Positions 1 to 6,627 of a stretch of DNA of 8,448 nucleotides are shown here, piece after piece (within the stretch, counting starts at the first letter, position 1; every line of letters starts with the position of its first letter). Made by a program: the position numbers and the translations under genes. The DNA lies in the NCBI GenBank assembly GCA_021160185.1, contig JAGHDA010000091.1:1-8448 (forward strand). Direction: 5' to 3'. The notes under the pieces are model-generated. The model searched no databases. It worked only from the letters and a program-made list of their open reading frames with translations, and had not been told where the DNA came from. The DNA is from Verrucomicrobiota bacterium. Its GTDB lineage: Bacteria; Verrucomicrobiota; Verrucomicrobiia; Limisphaerales; CAZBKV01.

Positions 1-213
1 GGCTATCGCGGCCGGATGGGAATTTTCGAGATGTTCTTGGTGGACGACGACGTGCGGAAGCTGATTTACGACAAGGTGCCTTCCACGGTGCTTCGAGCTC
101 GAGCTCGGGAGATGGGCATGCGGACCCTGCGCGAAGACGGGGCGCGCAAGGTGCTCGCCGGCATGACTACGCCCGAGGAGGTGTTGCGTGTGACGGTGAT
201 GGATGTGGACTGA
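1..213 (+). CDS. PilB/GspE-family pilus assembly ATPase, C-terminal fragment (5' end outside window)
   Basis: The reading frame is open from base 1 and ends at a TGA (211-213), giving 70 residues of a longer protein. It begins GYRGRMGIFE, the sequence that follows the zinc-binding cysteine region in PilB/GspE ATPases, and continues through the conserved MRTLREDG block to the usual C-terminal TTPEEVLR. It aligns without gaps to the C-terminus of the complete PilB at 1400-3109, and about half of the roughly 64 aligned residues are identical by hand count. It is therefore a paralogue, probably an extension ATPase that powers pilin assembly at the inner membrane. An internal ATG at base 16 is not a start, because the family motif already begins at base 1. 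The Walker and His boxes lie outside the window, so activity cannot be judged. A T2SS GspE is the main alternative, but the neighbouring pilT favours a pilus role. Confidence 0.88.
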   Translation, partial: GYRGRMGIFEMFLVDDDVRKLIYDKVPSTVLRARAREMGMRTLREDGARKVLAGMTTPEEVLRVTVMDVD

Positions 214-234
214 GACATTATGGGCTGAGACATT
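210..234 (+). repeat. Short direct repeat spanning a stop codon
   Basis: The 10-mer CTGAGACATT occurs at 210-219 and again at 225-234, a 15-base offset. The first copy contains the TGA stop of the upstream ATPase gene, and the second gives another in-frame TGA. It looks like a small slippage duplication. No function is apparent. Confidence 0.5.
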
Positions 235-272
235 TCAGGGAAATCGCGCGCGCCGGCCCGATTCGTTTAATT

Positions 273-276
273 GAGG
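273..276 (+). promoter_or_regulatory. Ribosome binding site of pilT
   Basis: GAGG lies 10 bases before the ATG at 287. The same frame also has a TTG at 281, too close at 4 bases, and an ATG at 299, rather far at 22 bases. The spacing favours 287 as the start. Confidence 0.5.
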
Positions 277-286
277 TTTTTTGCTT

Positions 287-1393
287 ATGTCCTACGCAAT
301 GGCCGATTTGTTGCAGTTGGTGGTCGACGAGGGAGCGTCCGACCTCCATATCCGTGTGGGCGTGCCGCCGGTCATTCGGGTCCACGGCATTCTTCACCGC
401 GTCGAGGGGCCCCCTTTGGAGGTTGAGGATACCGAGGAACTCGTGCGTTCGATCACTTCGGAGGAGAACATCCAGCAGGTGCGCGAAAGCGGCACGGTGG
501 ATTTTGGCTTCGCCTTCGGCGAGCAAGCCCGATTCCGCGTGAGCGTGTTCAAGGAGCGGGGCAACTTCGCGATCGTCGCCCGGCAGATTCCCAATAAGTT
601 GATGACGCTGGAGGAAATTGGGCTGCCTCCCTCGGTGCGGGAGCTCCTCTACAAGCCTCGCGGCTTGGTGTTGGTCACCGGCCCCACCGGTTCAGGCAAG
701 AGCACCACGCTTGCCTCGATGGTCAATGTGATCAACGAAGAGCGGGACGAGGTGCACATCGTGACTGTAGAGGACCCGATCGAGTTTTATCATACCCATA
801 AGAAGGCGATTGTCACCCAACGCGAGGTAAATGTGGACGTGCCCAGTTTCGCCGAGGCGTTGCGGCGGGTGCTTCGCCAGGACCCGGACGTAATCCTCGT
901 GGGCGAGCTGCGCGACTTGGAGACGATGGAAGCCGCCATCGCCGCGGCCGAAACCGGCCACTTGGTGTTCGGCACGCTGCACACCACCGGCGCGGCGAAG
1001 ACGATCGACCGGTTGGTGCAGGCGTTTCCCACCAACCAGCAAGAGCAGATCCGCATCCAGCTTTCCACCGTGCTCCAAGCGGTGATTTCCCAGTTGTTGG
1101 TGGCTCGGATCGACAAACCCGGCCGGGTGGCGGTCTTTGAGGTCATGATCAATACGCCTTCCATCGCCGCCCTGATCCGCGACAACAAAACCTTCCGCAT
1201 CCAGTCCGACATCCAGACCGGCGCCAAGTACGGCATGGTGACCTTGGACAGCTTCCTGCTGGAGAAATATCAAGAGGGCATCATCAGCGAAGAGGACGTC
1301 ATCACCAAGGCCCAGGACCCGACCACCATCCTGCAGAAGCTTCAGGAGTTGCAGGCCGGACGCACGCTCGAAGAACTCGAAGGGAAAGCCTGA
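287..1393 (+). CDS. pilT: Type IV pilus retraction ATPase PilT
   Basis: Hexameric cytoplasmic ATPase that depolymerises pilins through PilC, giving twitching motility. From ATG 287 the protein has 368 residues, slightly longer than the usual 340-350. The N-terminal PAS-like region carries the family signature ASDLHIRVGVPPVIRVHG. Then follow Walker A GPTGSGKS (residues 132-139), the Asp box EDPIEF (from E162), Walker B DPDVILVGELRD (199-210) and the His box TGHLVFGTLHT (H225, H232). There is no MshEN domain and no cysteine pairs, which separates it from PilB. The PilT C-terminal AIRNLIRE motif appears as the variant SIAALIRDNK, followed by the typical GMVTLDSFL segment. The gene lies 73 bases after the first ATPase gene and 6 bases before the next, so it is probably in one operon. 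The start could instead be TTG 281 or ATG 299. A PilU-type accessory retraction ATPase is possible but less likely. Confidence 0.95.
   Translation: MSYAMADLLQLVVDEGASDLHIRVGVPPVIRVHGILHRVEGPPLEVEDTEELVRSITSEENIQQVRESGTVDFGFAFGEQARFRVSVFKERGNFAIVARQIPNKLMTLEEIGLPPSVRELLYKPRGLVLVTGPTGSGKSTTLASMVNVINEERDEVHIVTVEDPIEFYHTHKKAIVTQREVNVDVPSFAEALRRVLRQDPDVILVGELRDLETMEAAIAAAETGHLVFGTLHTTGAAKTIDRLVQAFPTNQQEQIRIQLSTVLQAVISQLLVARIDKPGRVAVFEVMINTPSIAALIRDNKTFRIQSDIQTGAKYGMVTLDSFLLEKYQEGIISEEDVITKAQDPTTILQKLQELQAGRTLEELEGKA
1379..1388 (+). promoter_or_regulatory. Weak purine-rich ribosome binding site of pilB
   Basis: GAAGGGAAAG lies inside the last codons of pilT, 11 bases before the ATG at 1400. It is a poor Shine-Dalgarno match. 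Translation of pilB may partly depend on ribosomes finishing pilT, which stops 6 bases before the start. Confidence 0.35.
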
Positions 1394-1399
1394 TCGCTT

Positions 1400-3109
1400 A
1401 TGGCGGAAATCTTGTCAGACCCGTTGATCAACCTCCTCCGCGAGCGGGGGATGATCGACGATATGCAGATCGAGGAGGTGGCCGGAGAAAAAGAGCGCAC
1501 CGGCCGCTCGACGTTCCAAATCCTGGTCGATTTCGGGATCGCCGACGAATTCACCCTTCTGGAGCTGATCGCCGAGCAGCTTGGCGCGGAAGTGGTGGAG
1601 ATCTCCGAAACCGACATTCCCAAGGAAGCCATCGACGCCATCCCGGCCAATGTGGCCCGGATGTATCGCTGCGTTCCTGTGGGCCTCTACGACAACGTGG
1701 TCCAGGTGGCGTTGGCCGACCCGCTCAACCCCGAAGTGATCGACGACCTTTCCTACTCGATCGGGAAGGATGTCCAGCTTGTGGTCGCCAACCCGCGAAA
1801 GGTCGAGGAGCTGCTCGACAAGCTTTACCCCCAGCAGGCCGGCGGCGCGGTGGACGAGGTGCTTAAGGAGCTTGGCGAGCTTGGAGCCGAAGAAGACGGC
1901 GGCGCGGCGAGCGCCGTAAGCGCCGAGCAGGTGGACATCACCCAGGCCGTCCACGACGCGCCTATCATCAAGTTTGTCAATCTTGTCCTTTACCAGGCTA
2001 TCCAGGACCGCGCCAGCGACATCCATTTCGAGCCGTTTGAGGATGTCTTCAAGATCCGCTACCGGGTGGACGGAGCTCTTTACGAGATGACACCCCCGCC
2101 GAAAAATCTGGCCATCCCGGTCATCAGCCGCATCAAGGTGATGGCCAACCTGGACATTGCTGAGCGCCGGCTGCCTCAGGACGGCCGCATCTCGATCAGC
2201 ATTGGCGGCCGCCCGGTGGACTTGCGCGTTTCCACGCTGCCCACTCAATTCGGCGAGTCGGTGGTGCTCCGCGTGCTGGACCGGTCGGCCCTGCAGTTGG
2301 AGCTGGAGAATCTCGGTTTTCCCAAGGCGATTTACGAGTATGTCTCTCACATCATTCAGCAGCCCAACGGAATTTTTATCGTCACCGGGCCCACCGGCTG
2401 CGGCAAAACCACCACTCTTTATTCCTGTCTCCGGCGAATCAACCGCATTGAGTCCAAGCTGCTCACCGTCGAAGACCCGGTCGAGTTCGACATTGAGGGC
2501 ATCATGCAGGTTCCGGTCAACGAGGCGGTGGGCATGACTTTCGCCGCGGCGCTCCGGTCCTTCCTCCGCCAGGATCCGGACATCATCATGGTCGGGGAGA
2601 TCCGCGACCTGGAGACCGCGCAGGTGGCGGTGCAGGCGTCACTGACCGGCCACCTGGTGATGAGCACGCTTCACACCAACGACGCCCCCGGCGCGGTGAC
2701 CCGCTTGATCGACATGGGCACCGAGCCCTTCCTGATTTCCTCCACGCTTCTTGCGGTCCTTGCCCAACGGCTGGTCCGCACGATTTGCAGGAAGTGCCGC
2801 ACTCCCTTTGAGCCCACTGAAGCGCAGTTGGCCACTTTGGGGCTCACCCCGCATGATGTGGGCGACAAGGTGTTCTATTACGGCCGCGGGTGCCGGGAGT
2901 GCAACGACACCGGGTATAGAGGACGAAAAGGCATCTTCGAGCTGCTTCCGATCACCGACGAGCTCCGCGAGTTGATCAACCAGCGCGCCCCCACGGTGGT
3001 CGTCCGCCAAAAAGCGATTGAACAGGGCATGGTCACCCTTCGCGAGGACGGCTTGCGGTCGATCTTCGATGGGGACACCACGATTGAAGAAGTTTTGAAA
3101 TACACCTGA
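1400..3109 (+). CDS. pilB: Type IV pilus extension ATPase PilB (complete)
   Basis: Cytoplasmic hexameric ATPase that drives pilin addition at the inner-membrane platform PilC. The length of 569 residues matches PilB (about 566). An N-terminal MshEN/T2SSE_N region covers about residues 5-145. After a Gly/Ala/Glu-rich linker (about 147-175) comes the N2 domain with the ASDIHFEPFED signature. The core has Walker A GPTGCGKT (330-337), Asp box EDPVEF (358-363), Walker B DPDIIMVGEIRD (392-403) and His box TGHLVMSTLHT (H418, H425). Two CxxC pairs, C463/C466 and C498/C501, form the PilB/GspE zinc site that PilT lacks. The arginine-leucine-glycine triplets expected in a c-di-GMP-binding MshEN domain appear as DPL and RST, so nucleotide sensing is probably weak or lost (inference). 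It begins 6 bases after pilT and ends 14 bases before pilC. GspE of a type II secretion system is the alternative, but the pilT neighbour favours PilB. Confidence 0.94.
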   Translation: MAEILSDPLINLLRERGMIDDMQIEEVAGEKERTGRSTFQILVDFGIADEFTLLELIAEQLGAEVVEISETDIPKEAIDAIPANVARMYRCVPVGLYDNVVQVALADPLNPEVIDDLSYSIGKDVQLVVANPRKVEELLDKLYPQQAGGAVDEVLKELGELGAEEDGGAASAVSAEQVDITQAVHDAPIIKFVNLVLYQAIQDRASDIHFEPFEDVFKIRYRVDGALYEMTPPPKNLAIPVISRIKVMANLDIAERRLPQDGRISISIGGRPVDLRVSTLPTQFGESVVLRVLDRSALQLELENLGFPKAIYEYVSHIIQQPNGIFIVTGPTGCGKTTTLYSCLRRINRIESKLLTVEDPVEFDIEGIMQVPVNEAVGMTFAAALRSFLRQDPDIIMVGEIRDLETAQVAVQASLTGHLVMSTLHTNDAPGAVTRLIDMGTEPFLISSTLLAVLAQRLVRTICRKCRTPFEPTEAQLATLGLTPHDVGDKVFYYGRGCRECNDTGYRGRKGIFELLPITDELRELINQRAPTVVVRQKAIEQGMVTLREDGLRSIFDGDTTIEEVLKYT

Positions 3110-3112
3110 TTC

Positions 3113-3119
3113 AAGGAGG
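3113..3119 (+). promoter_or_regulatory. Strong ribosome binding site of pilC
   Basis: AAGGAGG sits 4 bases before the ATG at 3124, in the short gap after the pilB stop. It is the best Shine-Dalgarno match on the + strand of the window, and it fixes the pilC start. Confidence 0.7.
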
Positions 3120-3123
3120 CTCT

Positions 3124-4455
3124 ATGCCGAAATTTCAATACGTCGCGATCGATTCCCGAGGCAAAGAGACCAAGGGCGCTTTGGAGGTGGGCAGCCAGAA
3201 CGAGGCCATCAGCCGCCTCAAGGACATGGGCTTTCTGCCCATGAAAATCGTGGAGGTGGAAAAGCCCAAGAAGCAGAGCGCGCCCAAGCCGAAGGAGAAG
3301 CCGAAAAAGAGCCTGAAGCAGATCGAGATCCGCATTCCATTCCTTTCCGGGCGTGTCGGCACCAAGGTGATGACCGCCTTTACTCGCCAGTTGGCCACGC
3401 TGGTCGACGCCGGACTGCCTCTGCTCCGCGGCCTTCGCGTGCTCGAGAAGCAGGAGAAAAACCCCACGCTCAAACGAGTGATTGGCGAACTGGCCACCGC
3501 CATCGAAGGAGGCAGCACTTTTTCCGAAGCCTTGGCGCAGCATCCCAAGCTCTTCGACCGGCTGTTCGTCAACATGGTCAAGGCCGGCGAGCTGGGCGGT
3601 GTGCTCGAGGTTGTTCTCAACCGCCTGGCCGAATTCATGGAGAAGGCCCAGAAGATTCGCGGCAAGGTCAAGTCGGCCATGTTCTATCCCTCGGCCGTCA
3701 TCACGGTGGCCATCACGATTCTGGGCGTCTTGATGGTGTTGGTGATTCCCAAGTTCCAGCAGGTTTTCGCTGACATGCTCGAGGGCTCCAGCCTGCCCGG
3801 CTTCACGGTGTTCGTCCTGAATGTCGCCAACACGGTCAAATCCAAGACGATCCTGCTCTTGGACGGGCCGCCTTACGTGCTGCCCGGACCGGTGATCTGG
3901 GGGATCGTGGCGTTTGTCATCCTGTTCAAGTTGCTGTTGAAGACCGATTTCTTCCGCCACTTGTGGGATCGATTCAAACTGGTGATGCCGGTGCTCGGCC
4001 CGGTCATTTCGAAAGTTGCTATCGCCCGCTTTTCCCGAACCCTTGGCACGCTGGTCAGCAGCGGCGTGCCTATTCTCCAGGCCCTGACGATCGTCAAGGA
4101 GACCACCGGCAACGTCATCGTGGCTGACGCGGTGGCGAAGGTCCACGAAGCGGTTAAGGAGGGCGAGACCATCACGGCCCCTCTGGAGGCCTCGCGCGTC
4201 TTCCCGCCCATGGTGATCAGCATGGTGGACGTGGGCGAGCAAACCGGCGCGCTGCCGGAGATGTTGCTCAAGATCGCCGACACGTATGACGAGGAAGTGG
4301 ACAACGCTGTCTCAGCGATGACCTCCTTGCTGGAGCCGATCATGATCGTCATCCTGGCGGTGATCGTGGGCAGCATTGTGATCGCGATGTTCCTGCCGCT
4401 GATCGACCTGATGAACAAGCTGGGCAGCGAAGCGGGCGGCAGCTCCAACGACTGA
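3124..4455 (+). CDS. pilC: Type IV pilus inner-membrane platform protein PilC
   Basis: Integral membrane platform (GspF/PilC family) that couples PilB and PilT to pilin insertion and removal. It has 443 residues; PilC is usually about 400-410. The N-terminus FQYVAIDSRGKETKG is the family opening. Two GspF domains follow at about 83-190 and 295-405, each with the conserved GE-G element: KAGELGGVLE at 153-162 and VGEQTGALPEM at 370-380. Three hydrophobic segments lie at about 190-208, 256-272 and 404-427, the expected topology. The extra length comes from a Lys/Pro-rich linker at about 47-66 and a hydrophobic, proline-containing insert at about 240-260 just before the second membrane segment. 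It is the last gene of the operon, 14 bases after pilB and followed by a hairpin. GspF is the alternative, but PilT as neighbour argues for PilC. Confidence 0.94.
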   Translation: MPKFQYVAIDSRGKETKGALEVGSQNEAISRLKDMGFLPMKIVEVEKPKKQSAPKPKEKPKKSLKQIEIRIPFLSGRVGTKVMTAFTRQLATLVDAGLPLLRGLRVLEKQEKNPTLKRVIGELATAIEGGSTFSEALAQHPKLFDRLFVNMVKAGELGGVLEVVLNRLAEFMEKAQKIRGKVKSAMFYPSAVITVAITILGVLMVLVIPKFQQVFADMLEGSSLPGFTVFVLNVANTVKSKTILLLDGPPYVLPGPVIWGIVAFVILFKLLLKTDFFRHLWDRFKLVMPVLGPVISKVAIARFSRTLGTLVSSGVPILQALTIVKETTGNVIVADAVAKVHEAVKEGETITAPLEASRVFPPMVISMVDVGEQTGALPEMLLKIADTYDEEVDNAVSAMTSLLEPIMIVILAVIVGSIVIAMFLPLIDLMNKLGSEAGGSSND

Positions 4456-4480
4456 GCCGCGCTTTCACGCTGCCGACTTC

Positions 4481-4517
4481 CAAGAAAGGGCTTCCCGCAA
4501 AGGGAGGCCCTTTCTTG
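4481..4517 (+). terminator. Strong hairpin, likely terminator between convergent operons
   Basis: Positions 4481-4496 and 4502-4517 pair over 16 base pairs with a single G-U and a 5-base loop (GCAAA). The left arm starts CAAGAAAGGGC and the right arm ends GCCCTTTCTTG. The 3' side of the stem is T-rich, followed by TTG rather than a clean T run. It lies 25 bases after the pilC stop and 46 bases beyond the receptor-gene stop on the other strand. The A-rich and T-rich arms would let it act on both transcripts, but termination is inferred from structure alone. Confidence 0.75.
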
Positions 4518-4563
4518 TTGCTCGCTCTAAATCTAAACGGCCGGCGTGGAATCTGCGTGGGAG

Positions 4564-6603
4564 CTATTCAGCTTCCTCTTCCCCGGCCTCGGGGTTGCCG
4601 GCGCGCGCCGGTTCTCCAAAGAAACGACGGAGGATGCGGAACCCTTGAAGGGTTCGCTGGGCGGCCCTCCGGATCCTCGCCAACTGTTCGCCGACCTGTT
4701 GCGCTTCGGCGGCGGCGTCACGGTTGCCTCGGCTGATTCCTTGGATTTGTTCGGCGATGTTTTCAGCGGCCGCCCGGATTTCGTTTACCGCCTGGGTTTG
4801 CTCCTTGAGCGCCGCGGCGATTTGGGCGGTCTGTGCGCGGAGGCTGCGAACCGCCTTGGCGGCCTGGTCGCCCGCGGCGGTCTGGTCGGCGGAGATTCGG
4901 TGAAGGGTTTCCAGCATGCGGCTCAAGTTTTCAGCCTCCTGTGCCACCGAGTCGCTCGCTTGGGTTTGTTCTTCGACCGCCTGGGCGACTTGGTTGAGAC
5001 TCCGGCGGGTTTCCTCTGCGGCTTGAGTAATTTGTCGGCCTGCGGCGGCCTGTTCGTCCAACCCTTTGTTTACCGCCGCTGCTTGTTCGGCGGTAGTGCG
5101 GGCGGCTTTGAGCGTTTCCCGCACAGCCGCGGTTTGCTCCTTGGCGGCCTGAGCGACTTGCTGGGAGATAGTGTTCATCTGCGCCAAGGATTGGTTGATC
5201 TCCTCTACGGCCTTATTTTGCTGCTCCATGGCCTCGGCGATTCGGGCGGCTCGCTGGGCGGTCTCGTCTGCGGAGTTCAAAAGCCGCCGCCCCGCTTCTT
5301 TTTGCTCGCTTGCGGCCCTCTGGATCTGAGCCACCGTCTGGCTGCCTTCCTCCGTGGTGGCCAGGATGCTTTGGAGCGCGCCGCGGCCCTCATCGGCCAG
5401 TCGACTATTTTTCTCCATGAGCGCCATGTTTTTCGAAGAATCCTCGACGACTTCCTCCACGGTGGATTGGAAGCCCTTGATCAACTTGGCCACATACTCC
5501 GCCGCCTGAGCCGCCCGGTTGGCCAGGTTGCGAATTTCTTCAGCCACAACAGCGAATCCTCGTCCTGCTTCGCCGGCCCGGGCGGCTTCGATGGAGGCGT
5601 TGATGGAGAGGAGATTGGTCCGTTCGGCGAACAGGGAGATGGTGTCGATGATCGTGTCGATTTCCTTGGCTCGACTTCCCATTTCCCGGACGGTCTCCGC
5701 GCTTTGCCCCATCGCTTCTGAGGCTTGCTTGATCCCGGAGATCGCTTTTTCGATCACTTCGCTGCCCTGAGCCGCCTTTTCTTTGCCGTTGGATGTGGCA
5801 GCGTAGGCCTTCTTGCTTAGCTCGTCGACCTTGGCGATCATCTGATTGACCTCTGCGGCCGTGGCGGCGTTTTCGCGCGCCAAATCGGCGATCCGCCGGC
5901 TGCTTTCGGCGGTGGTTTGAGCGGAGCTGGATGTTTGCTTGGTGGCCGCGGCCGCTTGACCGACATGAGAGACAAGATTTTCAATCGATGCGGCGACTTC
6001 CTCGATCGAGGAGCCTAATTCCTGCATTGCCGAATTGGTTTGTTCGGCGGCCGAGGCGAGTTCGCCGGCGCCTTGCCGGATGCGCTCCACGGATCGGGTC
6101 GATTCCTCGATGGCCGCCACGGTTTCATTGGTTGAGCTGGACATCGATTCGGTTTCTTCCCGGATCCGCCTGATGGCCGCCGCAAGCTGCCCTGCGGCTG
6201 CTCTAACGGTCGAGGCTGTGTCGGCGACTTTCGTTGTGGTTTCGGAAATTTTTTTGAGGGCCTGCGCCGCCTCCTCACTGGAAGCGGCGGTTTCCTCGGT
6301 GGCGGAGACGGTATGAGCGGTGCTTTGAGCCGCTTCTTCCACCGAAGCGGCGGTCTGGTTGGTGGATGATGCCAGTTGTTGAGCCGAGGCGGCGATCGAT
6401 TCGGCGCGCCGGGCGGTTTCTTCGAACGAGCGACTCATCTCCCGCATCGCCCGATCGATCTGTTCCAGGGCGTCGGCCTGGAGCCGGCTGTCCTCTTCCA
6501 GTTCGTCCATGGCGGCTTTCGCCGCTTGGATCGCCGTCGAGTCGGAGGGTTTGAGCGTTTGGGACTTATCCCGCGAACGGGAAGTTTTGGCGTTTGTCTT
6601 CAT
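4564..6603 (-). CDS. Soluble methyl-accepting chemotaxis protein with a very long coiled-coil hairpin
   Basis: Chemoreceptor of 679 residues that would dock CheA and CheW through its tip. The tip has FAERTNLLSINASIEAARAG (325-344) followed by E345 and GRGFAVVAEEIRNLA (347-361), an unmistakable MCP signalling domain. Receptor residues matching Tsr N381, E385, R388, E391 and R394 are kept (N335, E339, R342, E345, R348); the Tsr F373 position is E327. There is no signal peptide, membrane segment, HAMP or folded sensor domain, so it should be cytoplasmic. Residues 1-20 are basic and polar. About 25-650 is heptad-like, rich in Ala, Glu, Gln and Ser. The tip lies at the midpoint, giving arms of 344 and 334 residues. 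The C-terminus has a basic hydrophobic patch RILRRFF then an acidic end, with no NWETF-like CheR/CheB tether. The start ATG has GGAAGGAG 7 bases upstream. It lies 24 bases after cheW in one operon. FrzCD of Myxococcus is a known soluble receptor of comparable role, but orthology is not shown. Confidence 0.93.
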   Translation of the reverse strand: MKTNAKTSRSRDKSQTLKPSDSTAIQAAKAAMDELEEDSRLQADALEQIDRAMREMSRSFEETARRAESIAASAQQLASSTNQTAASVEEAAQSTAHTVSATEETAASSEEAAQALKKISETTTKVADTASTVRAAAGQLAAAIRRIREETESMSSSTNETVAAIEESTRSVERIRQGAGELASAAEQTNSAMQELGSSIEEVAASIENLVSHVGQAAAATKQTSSSAQTTAESSRRIADLARENAATAAEVNQMIAKVDELSKKAYAATSNGKEKAAQGSEVIEKAISGIKQASEAMGQSAETVREMGSRAKEIDTIIDTISLFAERTNLLSINASIEAARAGEAGRGFAVVAEEIRNLANRAAQAAEYVAKLIKGFQSTVEEVVEDSSKNMALMEKNSRLADEGRGALQSILATTEEGSQTVAQIQRAASEQKEAGRRLLNSADETAQRAARIAEAMEQQNKAVEEINQSLAQMNTISQQVAQAAKEQTAAVRETLKAARTTAEQAAAVNKGLDEQAAAGRQITQAAEETRRSLNQVAQAVEEQTQASDSVAQEAENLSRMLETLHRISADQTAAGDQAAKAVRSLRAQTAQIAAALKEQTQAVNEIRAAAENIAEQIQGISRGNRDAAAEAQQVGEQLARIRRAAQRTLQGFRILRRFFGEPARAGNPEAGEEEAE
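4720..5307 (-). repeat. Seven tandem 28-residue units in the C-terminal arm of the receptor
   Basis: Receptor residues 433-628 divide without any gap into seven units of 28 residues, starting at 433, 461, 489, 517, 545, 573 and 601. The unit openings are EQKEAG, QQNKAV, EQTAAV, EQAAAG, EQTQAS, DQTAAG and EQTQAV. Gln at unit position 2 and Ala at position 5 are present in all seven, and position 1 is always E, Q or D. Twenty-eight residues are exactly four heptads, so the period fits a coiled coil. A weaker upstream unit may start at 405 (E, Ala at 5, Ile at 9). The DNA has diverged, so this is an old protein-level repeat. Several units resemble receptor methylation sites (paired E/Q flanked by small residues), which is inference only. 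Confidence 0.75.
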
Positions 6604-6610
6604 AGTCTGA

Positions 6611-6618
6611 CTCCTTCC
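6611..6618 (-). promoter_or_regulatory. Ribosome binding site of the receptor gene
   Basis: On the - strand GGAAGGAG lies 7 bases before the ATG at 6603, within the 24-base gap after cheW. The strong match fixes the start and suggests independent, efficient translation of the receptor relative to cheW, whose own site is poor. Confidence 0.65.
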
Positions 6619-6627
6619 AATTCCGGT

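Noticed and set aside
16..18. ATG as the start of a 65-residue small protein
   Set aside because: The codons before it (GYRGR) belong to the PilB/GspE C-terminal motif, so it is an internal methionine.
220..228. ATG-GGC-TGA minimal open frame between the first ATPase and pilT
   Set aside because: No ribosome binding site is evident, and it arises from the 15-base repeat. A leader function cannot be supported.
1415..2350. - strand open frame of 311 codons opposite pilB
   Set aside because: Lies wholly within PilB, has no domain signature and no convincing start context.
2878..4242. Long - strand open frame of 454 codons opposite pilB/pilC
   Set aside because: Antisense shadow of GC-rich coding sequence. 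Its translation is rich in His, Asp, Gln and Arg with no recognisable domain, while the + strand encodes clear PilB and PilC motifs.
4720..5307. DNA tandem repeat or CRISPR-like array
   Set aside because: The 84-base periodicity exists only at the protein level; the DNA units are diverged and there are no identical repeats with spacers.
4546..5721. + strand open frame of 391 codons opposite the receptor
   Set aside because: The Gly/Leu/Arg-rich translation is the complement of Ala/Glu/Gln heptad codons. The - strand MCP tip and ribosome binding site are decisive.
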